The position numbers were made by a program, and so were the translations under genes. A model generated the notes under the pieces. That model did no database searches and was not told the origin of the DNA. It saw nothing but the letters and a program-made list of their open reading frames with translations. This document shows, piece by piece, positions 32,831-44,120 of a stretch of 64,000 nucleotides of DNA; the first letter of the stretch is position 1; every line of letters begins with the position of its first letter. This DNA comes from Merluccius polli (taxonomy: Eukaryota; Chordata; Actinopteri; Gadiformes; Merlucciidae), in assembly GCA_030340625.1 (NCBI GenBank), contig JAOPHQ010006257.1:1-64000 (forward strand), in the 5' to 3' direction.

Positions 32831-33480
32831 CACTCCACAGTATAAATAACCCACTGTGAGCCCGTTCCATGCATAATTACATAGTAGAGAGGCAGAGAGA
32901 CAGAGCTTGGACAGGAGCCATGGCTCTCTTGCTCTCTCTCTCGACTTTCTGCCTGTCAGAACAAACTGTACACACCTTGTTTACACAAAGCCTGTCTAGG
33001 TACAGGCCTGTCACTTCACATTCAACATATATACAACAGCTATATTGTACTACTATTTTGTGGGGCAATTGTGGTTTGTAATGTATACAACATGTAAAGG
33101 ACTGCATTATATCAAGGCCATGTATGCAAGTCTCCATATGTAAATATTAAATATTAAAAGTATTTTAAGTACATGCAGGGGTTTCCACAAGACTGGGAAA
33201 ACGGCGCTAACAATGATTAGCCTCACTATAATTTAGAAATGGTCTAATGTTGTATAGCGTAATTGCTTGTATTAGCATCTCAAAATCTAGCGATGACTCA
33301 TAAGTACATTATTTTAATAGTAGCGCTTCATAATCGGGATAGTAGTCAATCCTAGTAATTGTTGAGTACACTATTAGTATAACTATAATTTATATGACTA
33401 TTATGTGGAATATACTTTACATAAATGACACATAATTACATTAATTACATGTAATTACATGACTGTCATTACATTTGCAG
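32831..33480. other. No recognisable feature
   Basis: AT-rich unique DNA without gene evidence. Confidence 0.5.
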
Positions 33481-33486
33481 TTACAT

Positions 33487-33565
33487 GTGTTGGATGGAAT
33501 ATACATCATACATCATATACATTGGATGGAATATACATCAAATTATATATATATATATATATATA
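33487..33565. repeat. Short tandem duplication followed by (TA)n
   Basis: GTTGGATGGAATATACATCA and ATTGGATGGAATATACATCA are about 33 bp apart, then (TA)n at 33543-33564. Confidence 0.8.
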
Positions 33566-33574
33566 CAGTATATA

Positions 33575-34075
33575 TACACGGCGGTTTAAAACGAAAATGA
33601 TCTCCGTCCTCACTAGTGTGTTAGCACCGTTTCAGAACGAATCTCCGTCCATACTCCCACGCCTGAAAATGCATATCACACTGGGCATGCACGTGGCGGT
33701 ATAAACGGGAAGCAGATTGTCTACTCTGCGGTCGGTTGCTTATTTGCAGAAAATACTACGGAGGAAGAACAGCAATGGCGAAAAGTAAGACCAGAGATTT
33801 CTTTGTCGAGGCTGGTTTGTTTTCTAGCGGAAAGGGTCACGTGATAGGGGTGTGACAAATCAGGGAAGCACACCGATTGATCTCTGTATCTGCCCGTCCA
33901 GACTAGTCCAGACTGAAACGCAACCCCGGAGTATTCAACATGAAACTGGGTGAGCAGTGTTTTCAATAATTGCCACTTTAGTGGCGATTAGAGTAGTGTA
34001 CAAAAGGCATACACGTAGCAAAAGTTATGCATTTCAAGACGAAAACGTGGTAGTGTGGATGTAGCCTTAGCGTTA
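33575..34075. mobile_element. DNA-transposon remnant (widespread fish family, one clear end)
   Basis: The right end reads AAACGTGGTAGTGTGGATGT then AGCC, reverse GGCTACATCCACACTA, a common fish and amphibian transposon terminus. The left side has related GAAAATGATCTCCGTCC and GAACGAATCTCCGTCC motifs but no exact terminal repeat. No target duplication could be fixed, and boundaries are approximate. Confidence 0.5.
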
Positions 34076-34079
34076 GTGT

Positions 34080-34285
34080 TAGTGTGCGTGTGTGTTAGTG
34101 TGCATGTGTGTGTGTGTGTGTGTGTGTGTGCAGGAGGGGGGGTTGGCGTGCAGAAAAGGGTAAATAACACAGCAAGCAGAAGACCAGACGTCGACCTTTC
34201 ACTGTTCACATCAGAGCCAAAGGTTGGATGGGGGGTGGGGGTGGGGGTGGGGGTGGGGGGAAGGTGGTGGGGTGGGTGGGTGTGA
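34080..34285. repeat. GTTAGTG/(TG)n and GGGTGGGGGTGG tracts
   Basis: TG repeats at 34101-34131 and a G-rich (GGGGGT)n stretch at 34231-34281 with quadruplex-type spacing. Confidence 0.85.
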
Positions 34286-35205
34286 GAGTTTGGGGGCGGT
34301 CCTATGGCATGGGATTTTGCTTTCCCCTTGGTGCCATTGGTTGAAGACTCCTGCTTTTTCTTCTTCCCCATGGAAACAAGCGGCCATGGTTAACGCATGC
34401 CATTTGGTGGACACTGCTAAGTCTCAAATACCATGAGTGCATACATCCTTACTCTGGGTGTCTGCCCAGTGGGGAACAAACCCCTCACTCTTGTAGTGTT
34501 AAAGGGCTGCTGTGTTCAGGGACCCTAAACTTACACCAGGCTAGCGGTCGTAGGAACCACTACAGATGTGTCATATTTTGGATCGACTGCACTAGCTGAG
34601 TGGATAAACAATGGTGGCTATACAAAAGGTATCCACAGTGACACTGTTAATACCTAATACAAAGGTCATAAAACGTCATTGCTTTCGACATCCGAGACCC
34701 CTTCTCTGTCTCCATTCTCTTTCATTCTTTCTCTGATGAACTGGTCGTAGTTCACAGTACTTGCCTGGTCACAGTATATAGTACCTGGTAGCAGTATAGT
34801 ATAGTATGAACACCATCATTTCAACCCTCTTATCCTGTGGGCTTGTGTTTGGTCTGTATGCAGCATCACTCATTGTTATCTACATGTATTTCACAATTCA
34901 ACAGCAGCCTCCCTCCAATAATGCACAATACAAATGCATGACTCCATGCCACGGGGCGTCCACATCTTTTAAATTATGAACGGGCTGGTTTATCCATGAG
35001 GGTGTGAGCAGCATTTTCTCTGATGAATATTCTATTACATGTCACACAGTCCAGTCACAGATACACAAACACACACACAAGAGAAAAATGAAAAGGGTGG
35101 TTGGCTCTGCATGGATTATAGAGGCTGCCTGTAAGGCTTTGCTGCTATGACTTGTGACCCGATGAGAGGAGTGAGAGGTAAGATATTACCGTCAGAGTAA
35201 ACTGA
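34286..35205. other. No recognisable feature
   Basis: Unique sequence. A GTATAGTATAGTATG patch lies near 34793-34808. No gene. Confidence 0.5.
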
Positions 35206-35207
35206 TG

Positions 35208-35349
35208 TTTTTACAGCACAGGCATTTACCACACCTTCAGATTACTGTAGAAAATGTAGACGTGTTGCAGTGAAAGCACCCGTTTTTGATGCATTTATGA
35301 AATGCCTTGCTGCTACATTCATGGAATAAGGAATGGCAAATACAGCAAA
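35208..35349. repeat. Local duplication, copy 1
   Basis: The sequence from TTTACAGCACAGGCATTTAC to GGAATAAGGAATGGCAAA recurs at 36703-36842 with few substitutions and small indels. The copies are about 1.5 kb apart in the same orientation. Confidence 0.85.
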
Positions 35350-35561
35350 TATATATTTATACAATACATATTTAGAGAAAGTATTTATCAGATGACATAT
35401 AACAGTATCTCTCTTTATCTTTCTTTGTTCACAAAGGATTTAATAGGATGACCTAATTATTTACACACTTATTGGCAATGCCTCGCATTCTTATCCAGGG
35501 TTCCCATGATAGATGCAATGCAAAACTGTATATTTACTATTTTTACAATTTCATCATCCAG

Positions 35562-35685
35562 CTTTAATCCAGAGTGACTTCAGCTGTCATTGAGGAGGGC
35601 AGGGGTAAGGCGTCTTGCTCAAGGATGCCTACAGGTTAGGCTACGGACATTGGGGAAGGCCAAAGCTCGATCTTCCATCAAATCC
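35562..35685 (-). mobile_element. SINE family A, decayed
   Basis: ATCCAGAGTGACTTCAGCTG, CGTCTTGCTCAAGGATGCC and TACAGGTTAGGCTACGGACA are the reversed tail-to-middle order. The head is degenerate. Confidence 0.75.
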
Positions 35686-36608
35686 ATGTGCATGTTTTTA
35701 CTAAATTGAGCATGATGGGCCAGTGCCAAACCCTGGCTGGCAGATACTGGACCAGTGGGCATCGAAGCTCGGTGTAAAATCGGTCAGAGAGGATGCTCTA
35801 AGGCCTCTCTAGCCTGAGCAGACCAACGGCATGGAAATCATGGCCTGATTTTTGACCGCGGACTGAGAGCACTTTGGCATTCAAATCACTCCACTCTTGA
35901 CATCTGCCAGTTTGGAGTTGGTCCTGAGGAGGCTGCAGGTTCTGTTTTTGCAAGAAATCTCCACGAACATGTTAACAATGGAAAAACAATGGATCTTTCA
36001 ACAGATCAGTTAGTAATTTAACATAGCAAATCTAGCAGTCTGCTGAACTGATTGGCTGGAGTTTTTTTTACACCCTAAGGCCACACCCATATGTGGAAAT
36101 CAATTGCTGCCCAGCCAAAGCCAGACTGATATTCATTGCGAAACGCAAACTTGAATATCTGGATGGTCTCACAAGGCTAATAAAGCAATACTATAAGAAA
36201 TACAATATATAAGCAAGTTATACACAAAAACGTGTAGGAGAGAATTACATCAACAATTGGAACAAACTGGTGCCAACAAACTTGGAACCAAACCATATCC
36301 AGAAGTATTTATAAGTACTTTGCTTCCCTGTGATATAAAACTATGAATAGAAAGACAAAGCCTGCACATCAAGCATGATTAGCCCGATGGTTTCCGACAC
36401 TCTTAATGCTACGTGATTCCTCTTTTGGAAAGAACAAGGGTACATTAGGGGTGATTATCTGCGTCTGGCTTGTGTTTGTTGCTCAGAACAGTTTGTTTAC
36501 TTTCCAGAAGAAAGAAAATGAATGTTGACAGGCTGCATACAATAAGCAGAAGGAGGTTCAGTCTCCTCGGAGAAAAAGAATGAACAAAACCGCATGAAAC
36601 CGACTAAT
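35686..36608. other. No recognisable feature
   Basis: Unique sequence with no gene or repeat I recognise. Confidence 0.5.
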
Positions 36609-36955
36609 CTTTCTCACAATTTGTGTGAATTCTCGTAAAGTTCAGCTTGACATCAACTTTAACATGTCAGTTATAGATATAACCGTCTGTGCTGTAAATG
36701 TTTTACAGCACAGGCATTTACTACACCTTTAGATTACTGCAGAAAATGTAGATGTATGTTGCAGTGAAAGCATCCGTTTTTGATGCATTTATGAAATGCC
36801 TTGTTGCTACATTAATGGAATAAGGAATAGCAAACTACAGCAATCTTTCTCACAATTTGTGTGAAATCTCGTCTTAAAGCTTAGCTCAAGGAAGGGAAAA
36901 GAATGAAAAGCCTGGTCATCAACTTTAACATAATGTCAGTTAAAGCTGCTCTAGG
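36609..36955. repeat. Local duplication block, copies 2
   Basis: ATCTTTCTCACAATTTGTGT occurs at about 36609 and 36844, each followed by CATCAACTTTAACAT and GTCAGTTA. Between them, 36703-36842 is the second copy of 35208-35349. The pattern implies at least two duplication steps. Confidence 0.8.
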
Positions 36956-37279
36956 TAACTTTTTTATAGTAAAATATGCCAAACGTTCCCATACTTTTAA
37001 GTTTTTTTTGCCACTCCCTGTAGCCTGTGACCAATCAGGCAAGCTCTGAGGCTGTGACCAATCAGGCAAGCTCTGAGGCTGTGACCAAGCAGGCAAGCTC
37101 TGAGGCCACTACTGTCTGTTCATGCAGCTCATGTACTCATAACGGGACTGGGGGGTGGCATCAAGGAGGAGGTGGAGTTTGTTTGTTGTGTACATTCAAA
37201 TCCATGGAAGACTGAATGGATTTTTTTTTTTAATTCAAGGTAGCTCTTGGTCAACCAGCAAAAGTTACCTAGAGCAGCT
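36944..37279. mobile_element. MITE, 336 bp, TTAA target site
   Basis: Perfect terminal inverted repeats of 20 bp, AGCTGCTCTAGGTAACTTTT and its reverse complement, are flanked on both sides by TTAA (36940-36943, 37280-37283). TTAA sites are used by piggyBac and Kolobok superfamilies. Internally there are three 27-bp tandem units beginning GTGACCAATCAGGC (37027-37107). No transposase. Confidence 0.85.
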
Positions 37280-37283
37280 TTAA

Positions 37284-38407
37284 GTTATGTTATAACCTGA
37301 CTTATACAACCATACAATGCGCACTTTATTAGCCTTTTAGTCTTTAACTACTAGACAGTGCTGATCTGCGGCCAATCACAAGGCTGATGGTGATGACAAG
37401 TTGTTGTATAACTGACTTCATACTATGTTTAATTTCAGGGTCAGTTTTTAGAGGTAGAGCAATAATACTTGTGTTGGGAAAGTGTGGAACACATTACTAC
37501 ACAACAATAGCACTATATCTTTTATCTACTATTATTGAACTAACCCAATCCTGAAGCTACATAAAATAATCTACAACAAAAGAAAACAAGTTTAAATACG
37601 ATTACATATCAAATTGAAGCAATACCTTTGTTTCTTCTAAAGAATGTAATGTCAAGCTCAGGGACTAAACTCTACTTGCATGCCTTGGACATTTTATTCA
37701 GCTGGTTATCCACTTGAATTATGAAAAACATTTTTTCCCCAGGAGGCAACAATGATTGTATGATAATCACAGTGAACCTCGAGTATCTTCTTAATCATAA
37801 TCTAATTTCTGGGAGAAAAAAACAGTTGTATTTTTAAGTGCTCATTCTGCATCAAGGTCAGGTTTGTGTCACTTTGATTCAGGTGGAAAACAGACTGGGG
37901 AAGTATATTATTAGATTCAAATAGATTCAAACTCCTTTTGTCCAAACGGGGAGCTGTTTGCTTACCATAAACCTGAGACACGCACCATCTCAACGCTACA
38001 AATAGGGTCACATTGCTTGTGTTTGCAGACCATACATGTTGTCTGACACATATGTGCCGGATATCGCTTGACCCCCCCCCCATGTTAAATCATCATCTTA
38101 GAAGAGATTATCTCAAGATAATGTACATTGCTCAAGGTGACCTTGCTACAAGACGAAAATCCAATGCAATATTAATGAGCACTCCCATATGGCAGCCATG
38201 ATAACGCTTGTACATATCGCAGCGGGAGACAAAATAGATTTGTCCAAAGTTAGTGGTTAATGTAGAAAAATCAATAGTTCCCACTGGTGTATTTGGAGAT
38301 CGATCGATTGGGAGGATTATTTTATTACATTACAAGAGTCCTACCTGGGCTTTCTACATGCACTCTCTGGGTCAGTGCACGTGGAAAAAGCTCAGATTTG
38401 AACAACC
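37284..38407. other. No recognisable feature
   Basis: AT-rich unique DNA with a short C run at 38071-38080. No gene. Confidence 0.5.
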
Positions 38408-38600
38408 CCAGAGAGAGAGAGCGAGAGAGAGAGGGGAGGGGGGCCGGGAAAGAGGATGAGATAGAGATAGATAGGTCGTGGGTGGGTGGATGGATGGATG
38501 GATGGATGGATGGATGGATGAATGGATGGATAGATGGATAGATCCCTAGATCTACCCTAGATCGATAGATCGTAGTGAGAAAGAGAGAGAGAAGGGTAGA
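38408..38600. repeat. (GA)n, (TGGA)n and GATAGAT tracts
   Basis: GA-rich 38408-38470, TGGA tetranucleotides 38487-38543, then ATAGATC/CTAGATC repeats. Confidence 0.93.
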
Positions 38601-39290
38601 GAGACATTTAGGACCATCTGGAAGCAAAAAGAAGACAAAGCCAGCCCAAACCCAGGGACTCGCTTGAACAACGTTGAGTGGGAGAAATCCACCTTTGTTT
38701 TGCACTACCTCCCCTCCAGTCTCTCCCGTCGCCTCCCGCCCCTCCCTACCACCCCACCCCCTGAAGAGTCCGAGAGCAGATAAAAATGAAACCCGCAGCA
38801 AAAGTAATTCATCACCGACCGCTCAAATGCGCTTCATCTTCCAGGGCCACATCCCACAATTCCTCTAATTCCTTTCTAACAACCAAAGGCATCGAAGACA
38901 ACTTCAAAACAAACTGGATTTATCAACAGAGCTATTCCCTGTACTTTATTAAGCCATTGCCTTACATAATCTATAATCTTATTGGATATATCTCTCTCAT
39001 TCGAAAGATAAGCAGCCAACTGTTATGACCACACAAAATGGCGGTTGTTGGATTGGAGTGGGTGTAGTAATGGTGGATCAAGGCACTAACAATGCCTATG
39101 TCTCAAATACTACTAAATACTGATTTGTTAAAGGTAACCATAATCTGTAGTAAATTCAACTAAACATTTCAGCTGTTTCAGTCTTCCTTGTGCTTTTCCT
39201 TTCCCTTTTCCTCTAATGCATTTAATGGTCGTCTGCCTTACACCATTTTCTATCATTTTCCACATAAATATCTGCCCGACACATATTTCA
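38601..39290. other. No recognisable feature
   Basis: CT-rich (38700-38765), then AT-rich sequence. No gene seen. Confidence 0.5.
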
Positions 39291-39640
39291 GCTAGGCGCA
39301 AAGAACGATGTTTTCAATGGGTTTAAGGGCAGCCCTAATGGATGCTGAATGAGACTCCGGGGTAGCCAGAAATATTTTCATGCTTCAGATCTGAACGAAG
39401 TCATTATTGTGGTGGTAGGTGCAGCACTGGACAGGGATGAAAGGGGTCCCTGTCCATTATGCAGTTATTGAAGGCTGCCACTACAAGAGTAGTGAAATCC
39501 CATTACGGCAAATGAATGAATTACCGATATGCCATGCACTCAAATTGACAGGGCGAAAGGGGCCCCCGCTGCCATTAAATCACTCTGATTTTGCATTTAT
39601 GCCCTAATGAATATTTGCAAAGCCATGGCGGCTCACCTCG
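39291..39640. promoter_or_regulatory. Candidate conserved non-coding element
   Basis: A 350-base non-repetitive block with CAGCCCTAATGGATGC, GAAGTCATTATTG, CATTAAATCACTCTG and CCCTAATGAATATTTGCAAA (octamer-like ATTTGCAA at 39613-39620). The density of TAAT and octamer sites resembles developmental enhancers. A 62-codon frame (39419-39607) shows no motif. No alignment was available. Confidence 0.4.
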
Positions 39641-39807
39641 TCGTGTAGACCGTGTATATCGAAAGGCAAGGGAAATTATTTTATGGTGTGTTAAAGCAGG
39701 ACAGGGACCCATATTGCAACAAATACAGTTTAATACATTTAATGGTGCATCTTCGTCTTAAGAAAAGCCTGCAGGGAAGATGTCTAGGGATGGTGGTGGA
39801 GTTGAAC

Positions 39808-39945
39808 TAATGTCTTAGCAAAACATGAATTAGCTAGAGATGACTTATTAGCTAGAAATATCTCACATAGAAGATCTTAGATATAAATGTCTTAGCTAGA
39901 AATGGCTTAGCTAGAAGCATCTTAATTTACTAGAAGTGACTTTGC
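39808..39945. repeat. Degenerate minisatellite with TTAGCTAGA units
   Basis: TTAGCTAGA recurs at least five times (near 39828, 39848, 39892, 39907) in units of about 15-20 bases ending in ATG or ATCT. Heavily diverged. Confidence 0.65.
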
Positions 39946-40269
39946 ATCCAAATACTACCTACAGTATATAGGCCCCTGAAGTTAAGTTTGTATACAAATC
40001 GCTGATATCTATAGGCTGCACTAGTGGTTATTGTGGCGTGTGGGTGTTTACTCATTGCTAAAACATTACGATCGACATGAAAACAAGTTGATAGACTGGA
40101 AAAGGTCTACAGGGACATGTTTGTTGTTGGCTGTTTATTTATTGTATAGTTATTTCTAAAGTTAGATTTGCGTTGTGCTTAGGGATTTGTGTTAGCGTCG
40201 TTTGTTTATGGATGCTTCCTCATCATTGGCTAGAAACTGAAGAAATTAAAAGCAGTGTTATTCTTCAAA

Positions 40270-40405
40270 CATCTGCTTTTTTAAAATTGTGGCAAAACAA
40301 CAGGCAGCGCTCTTATGGGACCTAGCATCCTGGTCTATTGTGGCGTATCGGGCCGCCGGTGCATTGGTCCAGAACATTCCTTTGATGTTTCATTTCAAGT
40401 CCCGC

Positions 40406-40450
<45 letters not shown>

Positions 40451-41154
40451 GCGTGCAGGATGTGTTATGTTAATACACATTCGCAATCCTTTTCGGAGAA
40501 CACACAGGGCGTCACAGCGCGCTTGCCTTTGTTCTCTTCACTCTGATTTGTGAGTTCAATTAATTTTTCCAACAAAGGGGTGTAAATGTATTAATACATG
40601 CAATTGATCCCCCGTGGCGAGCACGAGTCGCATTCAGTGTGTTGAAGCGCTAAAGCCAAACTGTTACGCGTAGCTGTGTTTAGACTTCACTAGCCTAGCA
40701 TCGAGCCTAGCGTTAACCAGCTTTGACAACATGCATGGTTTACCTAACATTATAAAACGGATAGTTCCGGTCCTTGATTACGATTGGCTGAGCCGCATTC
40801 GAAGCCGTTGCAAAATACTATAACATACACCTGTGCCAAACGAATTGTTTCAAAATGTCAGTGTCTGATGTGTCTGTGTGTTTCTGCGTCTGTGTTTTGT
40901 TTGGCAACCATTCTGCTAAATGTCACTGAAGAGCTACATTGCTTGGCGGAAGAATGTTTATTTGTCATCAACAAATTCTTGAATTTTTGTTTGCCGTGTG
41001 ATTATTTTATGAAACCTCGCCCGGTATATGTAGTAACCGTTTTATTAAAATCATTAAGCCCCGTGTCCGCATCCATAGTGCCTAACAACGCCCCTTAAAA
41101 TCTCGGTAAACAACGGCTTATTGCTTAATTTCCTAACCTCGTTCCCAGGTGATC
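40270..41154. other. CpG-bearing stretch with (CA)n and half of a local duplication
   Basis: (CA)n at 40410-40447. CCTAGCATCGAGCCTAGCG then AGCTTTGACAACATGCATGG at about 40697-40740 resembles the segment at 41508-41570. A 104-codon frame (40784-41098) has no recognised motif. Confidence 0.5.
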
Positions 41155-41394
41155 TCATGGAACCGGGTGCTCCGAATGAGCATTACTGGTGAGCAAGAGA
41201 GAGTGAGGGCAGGACTTCCCAGCGTGCTTCGGAGGGAGCCATATCCGTTTGGTGACATAGGTATAGAGAGATGGATCTGATAGAGGGATATCCATTTCCG
41301 TTATTGCTTTGTCAATTTCTTCATCAAAAAGCTCCATATATATTCTCCTTGTCATGTTCTTATTCGTCTCTCTCCGGGGACTGGTAACCGGCAT
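41155..41394 (-). CDS. Hypothetical 79-codon frame, function unknown
   Basis: The frame starts MPVTSPRRETNKNMTRRIYM, continues with acidic, amphipathic sequence including FDEEIDKAITEMDIPLSDPS, and ends before a plain C-terminus. Unlike most frames here it is not low-complexity and has protein-like composition. I recognise no domain, signal peptide or membrane segment. It may be an exon, a relic of a mobile-element protein, or chance. No promoter or splice evidence was found that settles it. Confidence 0.2.
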   Translation of the reverse strand: MPVTSPRRETNKNMTRRIYMELFDEEIDKAITEMDIPLSDPSLYTYVTKRIWLPPKHAGKSCPHSLLLTSNAHSEHPVP

Positions 41395-43010
41395 TCAGAG
41401 CTCAGAGGAATTAAGAGAACAGAAATTGCGTTTCAGTCGCCCGGGACGAGGCTACAATTCATGACCCCCTCTCAGCCTAAACATTTACAAGCAATCTGTT
41501 GAGCGTGGCCTAGCATTGAGCGCAGCTTTCAAAAACGTACCGTTCCCCCTAGCTTTCACAACATGCATGGTTACACCCAACCTTTCCAACCAGGAATATG
41601 CATCGGGCCGCTGCCTTTACCATGTACACACAAAATCTAATAGTCTCAAAATATATTTGATGCAAAAAATGCATAAATAAAGATTGACACAATTCTCCGC
41701 GAGGGTATAAAGTCACCCCTGCCGAGGGCACAGAGGACGAGAGAGAGAGAGAGAGAGAGAGGCACTATTCTCTGAAAGCCACCCTCGCACGCTTGAAATT
41801 CAGCCAGTGTATCTTTGTGACCACATGGAAATTCTGACATTTCAGTGGCCTTAGTGTGCTAACACAAGGCCACCAAGATTTGAGATTGGTATTATCATCC
41901 ATGGGGAGAGGGGGAGAATGAGGGCGAGAGTGTGAGGGTGAGAGGGGGGCTGTGGTCACAGTTCAGTCATACACAAAAGACAAATACACACAGACCACGT
42001 CACGTTGTTGTCGTTGAGCAGCAACAGTAGTCACTGATGACAATGATGGCAAATAAGGGAGAGTCAGCACTAGAAAAGGATCATGTCACGAATGCACGAA
42101 AAAGGCACCAAAAATAGACATGTGTTCGCTGTGTTGGATGTTACTCGTGTTTCTATAACAACATTGCATGTGAAGCAAGTTTAAAGAGAAGCCGGTGGAG
42201 GAATTGATATTGTTTTTCATCATCAAGCAATGCAATGTAAAAATGTGTAAAGTAGACCGCCTCATTGCATCACAAAAAACATAACATTTTCTTTGAATTG
42301 TATTTGCACATTCTTACCACACACATCCCGATGACATTGTGTCTTTTAAAACAGATAATCCCAGATAACCCTGTTTTTTGATCAGAAAAGAGATAGGTGT
42401 TTATATTTAACTCATCTCTGAGAGGAAGTTAAAGAAGGTCTATATTGGCCAATTGGCCTAAAAGGGACGTTAGCTCCAAGTGGTGATGTAAGTCTTCAGA
42501 TTGCCTAATTCCCTGTTTATTGGTGAGATGTAAAAACCCCAAGTCTTATAAAAGAGGATTCACACTTTTCATTGACACCTACACTTTTCACAGATTCTGC
42601 TTCTATCAGCACTGTAATGATATATATTGCACTTCTGATATGTTTCCCTCAATGCACATTGTTGATAGAGCAAACTTAATACGTTTTTAATATAAACCTT
42701 TTCTTGAAAGCAAGAAGTTAACCAATTCAGTACCCTCCTCCCATTAAATAGTTATATGTATTATTAGCATGGATAAATCATCTGCAATTAACTAATTAGT
42801 GTGTTCAAGTAAATGTTGGGAATGTAGTTCAATTCTGTTAACTGCTGTTGCATTTTCTTTAATCAGAAATAAATGCAGTAATCAGCAATAAATGCACTCC
42901 CTCAACCAAGTTGGGGGGTGTCAGCTTAGTCCAAAAAACAAGTTTACTTTACTTTTATATCTAATGAATCTGATAAGGAACACAAATCTATCACAACGGT
43001 GCATTTAAAG
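41395..43010. other. Unannotated, with (GA)n and half of a local duplication
   Basis: CCTAGCATTGAGCGCAGC to AGCTTTCACAACATGCATGG (41508-41570) mirrors 40697-40740 in the same orientation. (GA)n at 41740-41762. The rest is AT-rich and unrecognised. Confidence 0.5.
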
Positions 43011-43419
43011 TGAAAAAAGTTAGCTCTCGCCTAACGGCTTGTAGCCACAGGATAAAATATACAAATAAATGGAAGGAGTCTGACACCACCCACTCTAAAG
43101 ACATACACCATAGACTGGAATCTGTGCTTCCACTGTTAGCCATACATGACGAATCATACCTCTATAAGCTTTATTCTCTTAGTGGAAAGAAAGGGGGAAA
43201 AAGCTATTGAGACGGAAAGTTATTGTTCTGATTTCAGTTTCAAACAGTCGCTAAGGGAGGTTTCTGCCTTTTTCCAGACACTTCCCCATTGGTTCAAAAA
43301 CACTGTATTTGGTTCTCATGTCTAAATAACCAAAACCTAAACCCAAGTTCACCGGCCCCAGGACAGCAAACAGAAACATGTGTTCTGCTTTCTTTCTTTT
43401 TTTTCAATAAACGTGAAAA
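43011..43419. other. No recognisable feature
   Basis: Unique AT-rich sequence without gene evidence. Confidence 0.5.
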
Positions 43420-43640
43420 CTCTGGAAAATCGCTCGGTTCCACCATTTACACCGGCGCTGCTCCTTTGATCTCGCTGCAATTTTCCCCCATCCGTCTCAG
43501 AAACTTTCAGGGCCTTTCATCTGATCACAGACGGGCAAGCGTGTACAAAACGAGGTGGCCTCCGCTGCCCTGCGAAACAGGTGTCCTGCCGTCGTTTGAT
43601 GTCACGCCCGGCAGTGGGGGTTTGCTCGTGTGAAGGTTCC
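43420..43640. promoter_or_regulatory. Candidate conserved non-coding element
   Basis: Complex CpG-bearing sequence with CATCTGATCACAGACGGG and TTTGATGTCACGCCCGGC (CRE-like TGTCACG). A 114-codon frame spans it but shows no domain. Texture-based call. Confidence 0.25.
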
Positions 43641-44120
43641 TGGTGTTGAAGCTATTGTGGCTCCTCTTCGCCTTCCTCCACTGACCTCACGGGCGGGTGG
43701 ACGTACGGACGGACGATCCCGCCAGGTGCTGTGTGAAAATACATCCAGCTGCACTGGAACAAAACATCTGAGACCCGCCCCGACACCTGACACTTGTGGA
43801 CCTCCCCTCACCCCCCGCCCCCCCCCCCCCAACACACACACCCCACCGACAAGGAGGGAGGAGGTCTCGGACCCACTGTCTGGATGTCCTCAGCTCATTA
43901 CACAGGTTAATGAGGATGAAGTTGTTTTTTTGGGTTTGTTCTTCTGCATTCTGTTTCCCCTTTCTTTTCTTTTTTTACTTTCGAACACGTCATGTTGTGG
44001 ACTGCATACACACACACACACATTCAGACACACACATTCAGACACACACACAGATTAAAACAGCTCATCTTTGGTTTGACAAAATATGAGTTGGCACTAA
44101 GTTAGAAGTGGCATTAGTGT
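43641..44120. other. Unannotated with C run and short (AC)n
   Basis: C run at 43819-43830, and CACACATTCAGACA repeats at 44007-44052. Frames read proline or His-Thr runs. Confidence 0.6.

Noticed and set aside
41110..41170. Possible small exon with CAG acceptor and GTGAGC donor on the plus strand
   Set aside because: Only about 40 bases, weak signals and no coding continuity.
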